From an uncultured Flavobacteriales bacterium (GTDB lineage: Bacteria; Bacteroidota; Bacteroidia; Flavobacteriales; Flavobacteriaceae), in contig CAJWBA010000008.1 of the NCBI GenBank assembly GCA_913020155.1, forward strand, positions 1 through 58,254: DNA of 58,254 nt, in the 5' to 3' direction. Of this stretch, positions 1 to 8,880 are shown piece by piece. The translations under genes were made by a program, and so were the position numbers. Below the pieces are notes generated by a model. That model was not told the origin of the DNA and made no database searches. It was given only the letters and a program-made list of their open reading frames with translations. Each line of letters begins with the position of its first letter. Position 1 is the first letter of the stretch.

Positions 1-2
1 AT

Positions 3-518
3 GACATCTTCAAAATAATTGAATTTCTTCATGTTAAACCTGGAAAAGGGCCAGCATTTGTAAGAACAAAACTGAAAAGCGTTACCACAGGAAAAGTTTT
101 AGACAATACATTTTCTGCGGGACACAAAATTGAAGATATTCGTGTAGAAACTAATAAATTTCAGTTTTTGTACAGTGAAGGTGAAATTTTTAATTTTATG
201 AATACTGATGATTACAATCAAATAACCATTCAAATAAATACCATAGATTCACCCAACTTACTTAAAGAAGGAGAGATCGTTTCCATATCCATAAATACCG
301 AAGATGGAATGCCATTGTCGGTAGATATGCCTTTGAGTGTAATTTTAGAGGTTACCCACACCGAACCAGGAGTGAAAGGGAACACTGCAACCAATGCTAC
401 CAAACTAGCTATTGTTGAGACTGGAGCTAAAATCAATGTTCCTTTATTTATTAACGAAGGGGACAAAATAAAGATAGAAACTGAAAAAGGAACCTATCAA
501 GAGCGCATAAAAGAATAA
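3..518 (+). CDS. efp: Elongation factor P, 5' end outside window
   Basis: EF-P binds the ribosome between the P and E sites and relieves stalling at polyproline stretches. The reading frame is open from the first complete codon (position 3), so the start lies before the window. By comparison with usual EF-P length about 17-19 N-terminal residues are missing. The KOW-like N-terminal domain shows HVKPGKGPAFVRTK, where the Lys of PGKG (codon at 45-47) is the residue that receives a modification in Lys-type EF-P; it is Lys here, not the Arg of the EarP type. The two OB domains follow, with EVTHTEPGVKGNTA and the C-terminal GAKINVPLFINEGDKIKI. A downstream ATG near 200 would give only a fragment and is not the start. 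Confidence 0.95.
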   Translation, partial: DIFKIIEFLHVKPGKGPAFVRTKLKSVTTGKVLDNTFSAGHKIEDIRVETNKFQFLYSEGEIFNFMNTDDYNQITIQINTIDSPNLLKEGEIVSISINTEDGMPLSVDMPLSVILEVTHTEPGVKGNTATNATKLAIVETGAKINVPLFINEGDKIKIETEKGTYQERIKE

Positions 519-571
519 AAAATAAACTGAAAAATAATTCAGTAAATCACTAATAAATATTACAAAATAGA

Positions 572-1444
572 ATGAGTGTTTTAGTTAATAAAGATTCCAA
601 AATAATTGTACAAGGTTTTACAGGAAGTGAAGGCACATTTCACGCAACACAGATGATTGAATACGGAACTAATATAGTTGGTGGTGTAACCCCAGGAAAA
701 GGTGGTCAAACTCACCTAGATCGTCCTGTTTTTAATACCGTAACTGAAGCAGTCGTAAAATTAGGTGCCAACACCACCATAATATTTGTACCTCCAGCAT
801 TTGCTGCTGACGCAATTATGGAAGCTGCCGATGCTGGAATTAAAGTCATTATTACCATAACAGAAGGCATCCCAGTAGCCGATATGGTCAAAGCATTTAA
901 TTATATTGCACAAAAAGACTGCCGCTTAGTAGGGCCTAATTGCCCGGGTATAATTACTCCAGAAGAGGCAAAAGTTGGAATCATGCCTGGTTTTGTTTTC
1001 AAAAAAGGAAATGTAGGAATTATATCTAAATCTGGAACACTTACTTATGAAGCTGCAGATCAAGTTGTTCGAGAGGGTTATGGAATTACAACTGCAATAG
1101 GAATCGGAGGTGATCCTATTATCGGAACTACCACTCGAGATGCTGTTGAATTATTTTTAAACGATCCTGAAACTGAAGTAATTGTAATGATCGGTGAAAT
1201 AGGGGGTCAACTGGAAGTAGAAGCAGCTCGGTATGTTAAAGAAACTGGAAACAAAAAGCCTGTGATTGGTTTTATTGCAGGAGAAACTGCCCCAGCAGGA
1301 AGAACTATGGGACACGCCGGAGCTATTGTTGGTGGAGCAGATGATACTGCCGAAGCCAAAAAGCGTATTATGGCTGAATCTGGGATTCATGTAGTAGATT
1401 CTCCAGCAGCAATTGGAAAAAAAGTAGCAGAAGTACTTGCTTAA
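572..1444 (+). CDS. sucD: Succinyl-CoA synthetase (ADP-forming) alpha subunit
   Basis: This TCA-cycle subunit binds CoA and carries the phosphohistidine that passes phosphate between succinyl-CoA and ADP/GDP. The 290-residue length is normal. Visible are the CoA-binding Rossmann part ([22 protein letters not shown]), the [10 protein letters not shown] segment, and GHAGAIVGG with the active-site His at about residue 248. The beta subunit gene sucC is not in the window, as is common in Bacteroidota where the two genes are separate. It lies 53 nt after efp with no clear terminator between them, and 9 nt before fabG, so sucD and fabG are probably co-transcribed. Confidence 0.96.
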   Translation: MSVLVNKDSKIIVQGFTGSEGTFHATQMIEYGTNIVGGVTPGKGGQTHLDRPVFNTVTEAVVKLGANTTIIFVPPAFAADAIMEAADAGIKVIITITEGIPVADMVKAFNYIAQKDCRLVGPNCPGIITPEEAKVGIMPGFVFKKGNVGIISKSGTLTYEAADQVVREGYGITTAIGIGGDPIIGTTTRDAVELFLNDPETEVIVMIGEIGGQLEVEAARYVKETGNKKPVIGFIAGETAPAGRTMGHAGAIVGGADDTAEAKKRIMAESGIHVVDSPAAIGKKVAEVLA

Positions 1445-1453
1445 AAATACATT

Positions 1454-2200
1454 ATGAAATTGTTAGAAGGAAAAACAGCAATTATTACTGGAGCAAGTAG
1501 AGGAATTGGTAAAGGAATCGCTCTTACTTTTGCTCGAAACGGATGTAATGTAGCTTTTACATACAGCAGCTCTGTAGAGGCCGCTAATTCTATAGAAACA
1601 GAATTACTGACTTTAGGGGTTAACGCAAAAGGGTACCAAAGCAATGCCGCAAGCTATAGTCAAGCAGATCAACTAATTGCAGATGTTCTAAAAGATTTTG
1701 AAGGCTTAGATGTTCTCATAAACAATGCCGGAATTACAAAGGATAACCTGTTGATGCGTATGAATGAAGAAGACTTTGATCAAGTAATCAATGTTAATCT
1801 TAAATCTGTTTTCAACATGACTAAGGCTGTACAACGTACCTTTTTGAAACAACGCAAAGGATCTCTAATTCATATGAGTTCGGTAGTTGGCGTTAAAGGC
1901 AACGCTGGGCAATCAAATTACGCTGCATCAAAAGCAGGGATCATTGGATTTTCAAAATCCATTGCCCTAGAATTGGGATCAAGAAACATCCGAAGCAATG
2001 TTATTGCTCCTGGTTTCATAGAAACTGAAATGACTGCAAAACTCTCCGAAGATGTTGTTCAAGGTTGGAGAAATGCAATACCCCTCAAGAGAGGTGGATC
2101 ACCAGAAGACATTGCTAATGCCTGCGTATTTCTTGGTTCGGATTTATCCAGTTACATTACTGGGCAAGTGTTGAATGTCGATGGTGGAATGTTAACTTAA
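1454..2200 (+). CDS. fabG: 3-oxoacyl-[ACP] reductase
   Basis: FabG is the NADPH-dependent short-chain dehydrogenase that performs the first reduction of each fatty-acid elongation cycle. The 248-residue protein has the cofactor motif TGASRGIG (residues 12-19), the INNAG motif (89-93) and the catalytic Ser143, Tyr156 and Lys160 in SSVVG...YAASK. The tail ending in GQVLNVDGGM is typical of FabG. It follows sucD by 9 nt and precedes the SPFH gene by 18 nt, so the three genes look like one unit. Other SDRs are possible in principle, but length and motifs fit FabG closely. Confidence 0.93.
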   Translation: MKLLEGKTAIITGASRGIGKGIALTFARNGCNVAFTYSSSVEAANSIETELLTLGVNAKGYQSNAASYSQADQLIADVLKDFEGLDVLINNAGITKDNLLMRMNEEDFDQVINVNLKSVFNMTKAVQRTFLKQRKGSLIHMSSVVGVKGNAGQSNYAASKAGIIGFSKSIALELGSRNIRSNVIAPGFIETEMTAKLSEDVVQGWRNAIPLKRGGSPEDIANACVFLGSDLSSYITGQVLNVDGGMLT

Positions 2201-2218
2201 AATTTTAAATATTAAATT

Positions 2219-3037
2219 ATGCAAAAATTACCTAAAATTGGTCTTCCTGTAATTGCAGGAATTTTTATCTTATTCATTTTTATTTCAAAATCTTCTATAA
2301 ACATCGGTTATGGAGAAGCTGGTGTTCTATTCAAAACATTCGGTGGTGGTGTGGTAATAGATGAGCCTGTACTTGGAGAAGGATTTCATATCATTGCTCC
2401 TTGGAATAAAGTCTATGTTTACAATGTAAAGCAACAAGAGGTTTTTGAAAGTAAAATGCAGGTACTTTCTTCTAATGGATTAGAAATTTCATTAGACATA
2501 TCAGTGCTTTACCAACCGCTGATACCAGAACTGGGATTACTCCACAAAACAAAAGGGGAGAATTACCTGAACATTATCATAATCCCACAAATTCGTGCAG
2601 TTGCTCGTTCTGTTGTAGGACGGTACACTCCAGAACAATTGTATTCTACTAAGCGAGATGCTATTCAAAACGAAATATTTGAAGAAACCAAAAAGGTTGT
2701 TGAAAATCAACACGTCCAACTTAACGCTGTTTTAGTTCGTGATGTAACACTACCTATTGCAATCCGTGAAGCTATTGAACGTAAGTTGAATCAAGAGCAA
2801 GAGGCTTTGGAATATGAGTTTAGAATTGAAAAAGCAAAGCAGGAGGCAGAACGTCAGCGAATTGATGCTGAAGGAAAAGCAACTGCAAACCGCATATTAA
2901 GTGCTTCTTTAACAAATAAAATCTTACAAGAGAAAGGAATAGATGCTACAATCAAGCTTTCAGAATCTCCAAACTCTAAAGTAATTGTAATAGGAAGTGG
3001 AGAGTCTGGTTTACCAATTATACTCGGAAATCAGTAA
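2219..3037 (+). CDS. SPFH/prohibitin-family membrane protein
   Basis: Prohibitin-like proteins form membrane-bound rings and are associated with membrane protease control and lipid-domain organisation; the bacterial role is poorly defined. The 272-residue protein has one N-terminal membrane helix (about residues 8-24), an SPFH domain (about 28-200, including the LFKTFGGGVV start and RSVVGRYTPEQLYS) and an Ala/Glu/Lys-rich coiled coil (about 190-235). The C-terminal tail PNSKVIVIGSGESGLPIILG matches the prohibitin branch. It closes the sucD-fabG group. The his promoter starts only 20 nt after its stop. Confidence 0.88.
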   Translation: MQKLPKIGLPVIAGIFILFIFISKSSINIGYGEAGVLFKTFGGGVVIDEPVLGEGFHIIAPWNKVYVYNVKQQEVFESKMQVLSSNGLEISLDISVLYQPLIPELGLLHKTKGENYLNIIIIPQIRAVARSVVGRYTPEQLYSTKRDAIQNEIFEETKKVVENQHVQLNAVLVRDVTLPIAIREAIERKLNQEQEALEYEFRIEKAKQEAERQRIDAEGKATANRILSASLTNKILQEKGIDATIKLSESPNSKVIVIGSGESGLPIILGNQ

Positions 3038-3056
3038 ATTATTACGAATTCCTTAT

Positions 3057-3086
3057 TTGTAAAATTAGAATTAACGCTTATATTTG
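3057..3086 (+). promoter_or_regulatory. Promoter of the his operon
   Basis: A TTG (3057-3059), a 19-nt spacer and TATATTTG (3079-3086) match the Bacteroidota sigma-ABfr consensus TTG-N19-TAnnTTTG exactly. By family spacing the transcript should start at about 3090-3093, immediately before or at the leader-peptide ATG (3094), so the leader RNA would have almost no 5' untranslated region. The start site is inferred, not measured. Confidence 0.72.
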
Positions 3087-3093
3087 CAACCTG

Positions 3094-3150
3094 ATGCAAC
3101 AAATACAAATACATAACCATCATCATTTTACGTACTCAAACGAGCTCTAA
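3094..3150 (+). CDS. hisL: His operon leader peptide (HNHHH)
   Basis: An 18-codon ORF, MQQIQIHNHHHFTYSNEL, lies between the his promoter and hisG. Four of its codons are CAT: three in a row at 3118-3126 and one at 3112. Such a His run directly upstream of a his operon is the signature of ribosome-mediated attenuation: a ribosome short of charged tRNA-His stalls here. It is too short for ordinary gene finders. The ORF ends with TAA at 3148-3150, shortly before the terminator (3175-3206). No Shine-Dalgarno sequence is visible and the predicted transcript begins only a few bases upstream, so it may be translated as a leaderless or near-leaderless message. Confidence 0.78.
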   Translation: MQQIQIHNHHHFTYSNEL

Positions 3151-3185
3151 GATTGGTGTATACAAATTTTCAAGAACCCGTTTGA
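3136..3185 (+). promoter_or_regulatory. Antiterminator pairing of the his attenuator
   Basis: TCAAACG (3136-3142), inside the last codons of the leader peptide, is perfectly complementary to CGTTTGA (3179-3185) in the 5' arm of the terminator. After one mismatch a further G-C pair is possible (3144 with 3177). The leader segment TCAAACGAG nearly copies the terminator's own 3' arm TCAAGCGGG, so the two compete for the same partner. A ribosome stalled early in the His codons would leave 3136-3142 free. A ribosome that reached the stop codon would cover it. Folding energies were not computed. Confidence 0.6.
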
Positions 3186-3206
3186 TTATTCAAGCGGGTT
3201 TTTTTT
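3175..3206 (+). terminator. Rho-independent terminator (his attenuator)
   Basis: AACCCGTTTGA (3175-3185) pairs with TCAAGCGGGTT (3190-3200) in an 11-bp stem containing one G-T wobble and closed by a 4-nt TTAT loop. It is followed by an uninterrupted T-run to 3206. The hairpin lies after the leader peptide and 12 nt before the hisG ATG, so it must be bypassed for the operon to be expressed. Confidence 0.88.
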
Positions 3207-3218
3207 ATTCTTAAAAAT

Positions 3219-4070
3219 ATGATTCGGATAGCAATTCAAAAATCAGGACGTTTAAATCAAGATTCATTAGCTTTATTAAAAAGTTGTGGGATTTCAATTG
3301 ATAACGGTAAGGATCAGCTCAAAGCTGCAGCTCGAAACTTCCCTATGGAGCTGTTTTTTCTCAGAAATGGTGACATACCACAATATCTTCGAGATGGAGT
3401 AGTAGATCTAGCTATTGTAGGGAGTAATCTCTTGATAGAAAAAGGTAATGATCTCGAAATAATTGAATCCCTTGGGTTTTCAAAATGCAAAGTTTCTCTT
3501 GCTGTACCTAAGGGTGTTGCTTTTGAAAGTATAAAGGACCTTGATGGGAAAAATATTGCAACCTCATATCCCAATACTGTAAAACAGTTTCTAAAAGAAA
3601 AAGGAGTCAATGCAGACATTCATGTCATCAGCGGTTCTGTTGAAATTGCTCCTAACATCGGTTTGGCAGATGCGATCTGTGATATTGTTTCTAGTGGGAG
3701 TACTCTTTTCAAGAACAACCTGAAAGAAGTGATTGAGATAATAAAATCTGAAGCTGTTTTGGTTCAAGCACCAAACCTCAATACGGATCAACAAGATTTG
3801 ATTGAGAAATTGCAGTTTAGAATTCAAGCCGTGCTTCGTGCCAAACAATTTCGATACATCCTACTCAATGCCCCTAACAATCAAATTGAAGCAATTACAG
3901 CCATACTTCCAGTCCTTAAAAGCCCAACAATATTGCCTTTAGCACAAGCAGGTTGGAGTTCGATACACTCCGTAATAAATTCTGGTGATTTTTGGGAAGT
4001 CATCGATCAATTAAAAGGAGAAGGAGCAGAGGATATTTTGGTTTGCCCAATTGAAAAAATGGTTCGATAA
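3219..4070 (+). CDS. hisG: ATP phosphoribosyltransferase, long form
   Basis: HisG joins ATP and PRPP in the first, committed step of histidine synthesis. The 283-residue protein is the long form with its own regulatory domain, so no HisZ partner is needed. The catalytic part shows IRIAIQKSGRL at the N-terminus and VDLAIVGSNL. The PRPP-binding region includes VSSGSTLFKNNL. The C-terminal ACT-like domain (about residues 215-283) contains QAGWSSIHSV and is the family's histidine feedback site. The gene lies behind the attenuator, so synthesis should be controlled at both enzyme and transcript level. Its stop overlaps the hisD start by 1 nt (TAATG). Confidence 0.97.
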   Translation: MIRIAIQKSGRLNQDSLALLKSCGISIDNGKDQLKAAARNFPMELFFLRNGDIPQYLRDGVVDLAIVGSNLLIEKGNDLEIIESLGFSKCKVSLAVPKGVAFESIKDLDGKNIATSYPNTVKQFLKEKGVNADIHVISGSVEIAPNIGLADAICDIVSSGSTLFKNNLKEVIEIIKSEAVLVQAPNLNTDQQDLIEKLQFRIQAVLRAKQFRYILLNAPNNQIEAITAILPVLKSPTILPLAQAGWSSIHSVINSGDFWEVIDQLKGEGAEDILVCPIEKMVR

Positions 4071-5356
4071 TGAAACAATACATCAATCCAAAAGCCAGAG
4101 ACTGGGATGCTTTAATGGAGAGACCAACAGCAAACTATAAAGACTTAAAGCCTTTAGTTGAGCAAGTTTTTTTGGATGTTAAATCAAAAGGAAATCAAGC
4201 TTTGACCGATTATACGCTTGAGTTTGATAAACAAAAAACAACCTCTTTTACGGTTGAATATGAGGCCTTTGAGCGGGCAGAAAAACATATTTCATCCGAA
4301 TTAAAAAAAGCGATTCAACTCGCCAAAAAAAATATTGAATCTTTTCACAGGGCACAAAAAACAGATATCGTTTCTGTTGAAACACAATCAGGAGTCGAAT
4401 GTTGGCAAGAGAAAAGACCTATTGAAAAAGTTGGACTTTATATACCTGGGGGTTCAGCACCTTTGTTTTCAACAATTTTGATGTTAGCAATTCCTGCAAA
4501 AATTGCTGGGTGTAAAGAAATTGTTCTCTGCACTCCTCCTAGTAAAGCGGGTAAAGTTCCCGATGTAATTTTATATACCGCTTATTTATGTGGTGTAACT
4601 CAAATTTTTAGAGTTGGAGGAATACAGGCAATTGCTGCAATGACCTTTGGTACAGAAACCATCCCCAAAGTATTTAAAATATTTGGACCCGGAAATCAAT
4701 TCGTAACGGTTGCAAAGCAAATGGCAACCCAACACCATGTTGCGATTGATATGCCTGCTGGACCCAGTGAACTTCTTGTAGTCGCAGACCAAAGTGCAAA
4801 TCCAGCATATGTGGCATCAGATTTACTTTCTCAGGCAGAACACGGTGCAGACAGTCAGGTGATTTTGATAACTACCTACTATCCAATCCTTGAAAAGGTA
4901 AGTGGTGAAATAAAAAAACAGCTCCCGCTATTGCCAAGAAAAGAAATTGCGATGCAGGCAATCAAAAATTCCAAAATGATTGCTTTTAATTCCAATGAAG
5001 ATGCAATAGCATTCATCAATCAATACGGTCCAGAGCATTATATTATATGTGTGGAAGAACAGGATCTGTATGTCGGTCAAGTCATGAATGCAGGTTCTGT
5101 TTTTATTGGGAATTATACTCCCGAAAGTGCAGGTGATTATGCTTCTGGAACCAATCACACTTTACCCACTAACGGTTATGCAAAACAATATAGTGGTGTA
5201 AATTTGGATAGTTTTCTAAAGCAAATGACTTTTCAAAAGATTTCAAAACAAGGAATTCAAAATTTGGGACCATCCATAGAATTAATGGCTGAAGCTGAGG
5301 GGCTTCAGGCACACAAAAATGCTGTAACCTTAAGATTAAACGATTTGAATCAATGA
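4070..5356 (+). CDS. hisD: Histidinol dehydrogenase
   Basis: HisD carries out the last two steps of histidine synthesis, oxidising L-histidinol to L-histidine with two NAD+. The 428-residue length is usual. Visible are GLYIPGGSAPLFST, FGPGNQFVTVAKQ, the zinc-ligand segment SQAEHGADSQ (Gln255, His258), the catalytic pair Glu322-His323 in GPEH, and the C-terminal AGDYASGTNHTLPTNG motif. It overlaps hisG by 1 nt and hisC by 4 nt (ATGA), indicating translational coupling across the first three genes of the operon. Confidence 0.97.
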   Translation: MKQYINPKARDWDALMERPTANYKDLKPLVEQVFLDVKSKGNQALTDYTLEFDKQKTTSFTVEYEAFERAEKHISSELKKAIQLAKKNIESFHRAQKTDIVSVETQSGVECWQEKRPIEKVGLYIPGGSAPLFSTILMLAIPAKIAGCKEIVLCTPPSKAGKVPDVILYTAYLCGVTQIFRVGGIQAIAAMTFGTETIPKVFKIFGPGNQFVTVAKQMATQHHVAIDMPAGPSELLVVADQSANPAYVASDLLSQAEHGADSQVILITTYYPILEKVSGEIKKQLPLLPRKEIAMQAIKNSKMIAFNSNEDAIAFINQYGPEHYIICVEEQDLYVGQVMNAGSVFIGNYTPESAGDYASGTNHTLPTNGYAKQYSGVNLDSFLKQMTFQKISKQGIQNLGPSIELMAEAEGLQAHKNAVTLRLNDLNQ

Positions 5357-6411
5357 AAAGAAGTATTGACATAAAAAAAATCACCAGACCGATCATTCAA
5401 AAACTGAATGCATATCGCTCTGCTCGAGAAGAATTTGTTGGATCAAGTCGAAAAATGATTTTATTGGATGCAAACGAAAACCCTTTTGAAAATGGTTTAA
5501 ATCGTTATCCTGATCCTTTACAAAACAAGCTAAAGCAGCGTTTAGGGAAAGTAAAAGGTGTCGATCCTATGAATATCTTTTTAGGAAATGGAAGCGATGA
5601 ATTGATCAATTTATTGATGGTTGCTTTTTGTGAACCCAAAACAGATGAAATCATGATTGTACCTCCAACCTTTGGTATGTATAAGTTTTCAGCAGATCTC
5701 AACGCTGTTAATGTCTTGGAAGTACCTCTTTTAAAAGGCTTTCAGTTGAATGTAAATCAAATCTTGAAACAAGCATCAACAAGGACAAAAATGATTTTTA
5801 TCCCAACCCCCAACAATCCAAGTGCAAATCGATTTCCATTACAAGATTTGAAAAAAATTGTTGAAAATTTTTCTGGCTTAGTTGTCATAGACGAGGCTTA
5901 TGCCGAGTTTTCACCAGGTGAAACCGCAATAGATTGGTTAAAAGAATATCAAAACGTATTGGTTTTACAAACCTTTTCTAAGGCACAAGGCATAGCAGGA
6001 GCTAGGGTAGGAATGGCTTTTGCAGATTCTGAAATAGTTGAAATGCTCAACAAAATAAAAGCTCCCTACAACCTTAATGTTTTATCCCAGAAAGCGGTTT
6101 TTCATCGCCTCGATAATGCCGATCAAGTGAAAAAAGAAGTTCAACTATTACTTGAATATAAAAAGGATTTTATCTTAAAAATCAAGGATATTAATTTTAT
6201 TAAAACAATATTTCCATCAGATGCAAATTTTATTTTGATTCGTTTTGATGATAGTAAGTTGCGTTACGATCAATTAATCAAAAAAGGAATTTTAGTACGT
6301 AACCCTTCAGATCAATATTTGTGTGAAAACACATTGAGAATAACCCTAGGGACTGAAACCGAAAACCAAGCACTAATAACTGCTTTTAAGGCAATGGATC
6401 AACAAAACTAA
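5353..6411 (+). CDS. hisC: Histidinol-phosphate aminotransferase
   Basis: This PLP-dependent enzyme converts imidazole acetol phosphate and glutamate to histidinol phosphate. The 352-residue protein has the fold-type I features of HisC: DANENPFE near residue 39, [10 protein letters not shown] (77-86), PTPNNPSAN (151-159), IDEAYAEF (179-186), the PLP Schiff-base Lys210 in TFSKAQG, and Arg218 in GARVG. The ATG overlaps the hisD stop in an ATGA. hisB follows after 4 nt. Confidence 0.96.
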   Translation: MKRSIDIKKITRPIIQKLNAYRSAREEFVGSSRKMILLDANENPFENGLNRYPDPLQNKLKQRLGKVKGVDPMNIFLGNGSDELINLLMVAFCEPKTDEIMIVPPTFGMYKFSADLNAVNVLEVPLLKGFQLNVNQILKQASTRTKMIFIPTPNNPSANRFPLQDLKKIVENFSGLVVIDEAYAEFSPGETAIDWLKEYQNVLVLQTFSKAQGIAGARVGMAFADSEIVEMLNKIKAPYNLNVLSQKAVFHRLDNADQVKKEVQLLLEYKKDFILKIKDINFIKTIFPSDANFILIRFDDSKLRYDQLIKKGILVRNPSDQYLCENTLRITLGTETENQALITAFKAMDQQN

Positions 6412-6415
6412 TCCC

Positions 6416-7546
6416 ATGAAAAAAGTACTTTTTATAGATCGAGACGGAACTTTAGCTCTTGAACCTCAAGATTATCAACTGGATGCATTAGATAAGCTTG
6501 AATTTTACCCAGAAGTATTTAAATATCTTGGTAAAATAGCTCAAGAAATGGATTATAAATTGGTTATGATTACCAATCAGGATGGATTGGGAACATCATC
6601 TTTTCCAGAAGAAACCTTTTGGCCCACTCAAAATTTTTTGATGAAAACCCTCAAAAATGAAGGTATAACTTTTTCTGAAGTATGTATTGACAATTCTTTT
6701 CCTGATGATATGGCTGATACACGAAAACCCAGAACAGGAATGCTTACCTCATATTTAGATCGTTCAAAATACAACATGGATAAATCTTATGTCATAGGTG
6801 ATCGAATGACAGACATGGAACTGGCAAAAAACATGGGGGCTAAAGGAATTTTTATTGCAAATGATGAGACTTTGGGGGTTGATGAAGTAAAAGCTGGCGA
6901 CACACTCGATACAATAGCTCTTAAAACTACACAATGGGAGGCAATATACAACTTTCTCAAACTGGATCAGCGAATTGTAGTTCAGAAACGAACTACACAT
7001 GAAACAGACATTGATTTGATTTTGAATTTAGACGGAATAGGAAAAAGTAAAATTAACACTGGGATTGCGTTTTTTGATCATATGCTTGATCAAATTGCAC
7101 GTCACGGATCTATGGACTTGGAATTAACTGTTAAAGGTGATTTGGAAATTGATGAACACCATACCATCGAAGATACAGCGATTGCTCTAGGAGAAGCTTT
7201 TGCAAAAGCATTGGGAGATAAATTAGGGATTGAGAGATACGGATTTTGTTTGCCTATGGACGATTGTTTAGCCCAGGCATCAGTTGATTTTGGGGGTAGA
7301 AATTGGTTGGTCTGGCAGGTCGATTTTAAACGGGAAATGATTGGTAAAATGCCCACAGAAATGTTTTTCCATTTTTTCAAATCTTTTACTGATGGAGCCA
7401 AAGCCAATCTAAACATAAAGGCAGAGGGAGTCAATGAACATCATAAAATTGAAGCCGTTTTTAAGGTTTTTGCTAAGGCAATAAAAGTCGCAGTAAATCG
7501 AGATCTCGACAAAATGATTTTACCTAGTACCAAAGGAACCCTTTAA
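6416..7546 (+). CDS. hisB: Bifunctional histidinol-phosphatase / imidazoleglycerol-phosphate dehydratase
   Basis: This 376-residue fusion catalyses two non-consecutive steps. The N-terminal HAD phosphatase domain (about 1-165) has DRDGT with Asp8 and Asp10, the TNQDG segment and [10 protein letters not shown]. The C-terminal IGPD domain (about 187-376) has the metal-binding DEHHT (246-250) and [11 protein letters not shown] motifs. The E. coli-type structural zinc site of the HAD domain (one His and three Cys) is not conserved: only Cys90 remains in [17 protein letters not shown] believe this is usual in Bacteroidota and does not imply loss of function. The gene begins 4 nt after hisC. Confidence 0.96.
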   Translation: MKKVLFIDRDGTLALEPQDYQLDALDKLEFYPEVFKYLGKIAQEMDYKLVMITNQDGLGTSSFPEETFWPTQNFLMKTLKNEGITFSEVCIDNSFPDDMADTRKPRTGMLTSYLDRSKYNMDKSYVIGDRMTDMELAKNMGAKGIFIANDETLGVDEVKAGDTLDTIALKTTQWEAIYNFLKLDQRIVVQKRTTHETDIDLILNLDGIGKSKINTGIAFFDHMLDQIARHGSMDLELTVKGDLEIDEHHTIEDTAIALGEAFAKALGDKLGIERYGFCLPMDDCLAQASVDFGGRNWLVWQVDFKREMIGKMPTEMFFHFFKSFTDGAKANLNIKAEGVNEHHKIEAVFKVFAKAIKVAVNRDLDKMILPSTKGTL

Positions 7547-7564
7547 TTTAAAACAATAAATCCA

Positions 7565-8152
7565 ATGAATATAGTTCTTGTTGATTATGGAGCGGGCAAT
7601 ATTCAAAGTCTTAAATTTGCTCTAGATCGCTTAAATGTTGACGCTGTTTTGAGTTCCAATAAAAATGAAATTTTAGCAGCGGATAAAGTGATTTTCCCAG
7701 GAGTAGGAGAGGCGAGCAGTGCAATGCAAAAGCTTGAGTCTTCAGGATTGGACCTTTTGATTCCTGAACTGACGCAACCTGTACTGGGAATTTGCTTGGG
7801 AATGCAGCTCATGTGCTCGCATACTGAAGAAGGAGATACGCTGGGTCTTGGAATATTTGACGTTGCAGTAAAACGCTTCAAATCAGATGTAAAAGTCCCA
7901 CAAATTGGCTGGAATACAATTACCAATATGAAGTATCCTTTGTTTCACAATATCAAAAATAACGAATACATGTATTCAGTTAACAGTTATTATGCAGCTC
8001 TATGCAAAGAAACCGCAGCCCAAACCCAATATGGTTTGAATTACAGCTGTGCTTTGCAAAAGAATAATTTTTATGGAGTACAATTTCACCCAGAAAAAAG
8101 CAGTAAAGCAGGGAGTCAATTACTCTTAAACTTTATAAATCTCAATTTATGA
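7565..8152 (+). CDS. hisH: Imidazole glycerol phosphate synthase, glutamine amidotransferase subunit
   Basis: HisH hydrolyses glutamine and channels ammonia to HisF. The 195-residue class I amidotransferase has the nucleophile Cys77 in LGICLGMQL and the His175/Glu177 pair in QFHPEKS, completing the triad. VIFPGVGEA forms the oxyanion strand. Its partner hisF lies downstream, separated by hisA and the DinB-fold gene. The TGA stop overlaps the hisA ATG by 4 nt. Confidence 0.96.
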   Translation: MNIVLVDYGAGNIQSLKFALDRLNVDAVLSSNKNEILAADKVIFPGVGEASSAMQKLESSGLDLLIPELTQPVLGICLGMQLMCSHTEEGDTLGLGIFDVAVKRFKSDVKVPQIGWNTITNMKYPLFHNIKNNEYMYSVNSYYAALCKETAAQTQYGLNYSCALQKNNFYGVQFHPEKSSKAGSQLLLNFINLNL

Positions 8153-8880
8153 GAATCATACCCGCTATTGATTTGATCGACGGAAAATGCGTACGACTTT
8201 CTAAAGGAGACTATGCAACCCAAAAAACATACAATGAACATCCTTTGGAAGTCGCTAAGGCATTTGAAGATCATGGGATTGAATATTTACATTTAGTTGA
8301 TCTAGACGGAGCTAAATCTGAACACATAGTTAATCATAGGGCTTTGGAGACCATTGCTGCTAAAACAAGCCTTAAAATCGATTTTGGAGGCGGTTTGAAG
8401 TCAGATGAAGACTTAAGGATTGCATTTGAAAGCGGCGCAAACCAAATCACAGGCGGGAGTATTGCAGTAAAACAACCCGAAGTTTTTGAAAAATGGATCA
8501 CCAAATACGGAAGTGAAAAAATCATTTTGGGAGCAGATGTCCAGGATAATCGGATTGCAACCAACGGATGGTTAGAAACTTCGGAGCATAAATTGGTAGA
8601 TTTTATTCAAAGTTATCAAAACAAAGGGATTCAATATGTAATTTGTACCGACATCAGCAAAGATGGGATGCTTCAAGGACCCGCATTTGAACTTTATGAA
8701 GACCTGCTCCAAAAACAATCGCAAATAAAACTTATTGCCTCCGGGGGGATTTCAATCTTTGAGGAACTCCCAAAATTAGGAAACCTAGGATGCGAGGGAA
8801 CCATTATTGGAAAAGCAATCTATGAAAATAGAATTGCTTTAAAAGATCTTGAACATTTCATACTTTCGGACCATGAATGA
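8149..8880 (+). CDS. hisA: ProFAR isomerase
   Basis: HisA is the (beta-alpha)8-barrel isomerase that opens the ribose of ProFAR to give PRFAR. The 243-residue protein has the duplicated half-barrel pattern with catalytic Asp8 ([11 protein letters not shown]) and Asp130 (LGADVQDN), plus phosphate-binding loops FGGGLKS and ASGGIS. It overlaps hisH by 4 nt. Its stop overlaps the following DinB-fold gene by 8 nt. Confidence 0.96.
   Translation: MRIIPAIDLIDGKCVRLSKGDYATQKTYNEHPLEVAKAFEDHGIEYLHLVDLDGAKSEHIVNHRALETIAAKTSLKIDFGGGLKSDEDLRIAFESGANQITGGSIAVKQPEVFEKWITKYGSEKIILGADVQDNRIATNGWLETSEHKLVDFIQSYQNKGIQYVICTDISKDGMLQGPAFELYEDLLQKQSQIKLIASGGISIFEELPKLGNLGCEGTIIGKAIYENRIALKDLEHFILSDHE

Noticed and set aside
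527-542. Terminator between efp and sucD
   Set aside because: CTGAA/TTCAG gives a 5-bp stem without a T-run, too weak to support.
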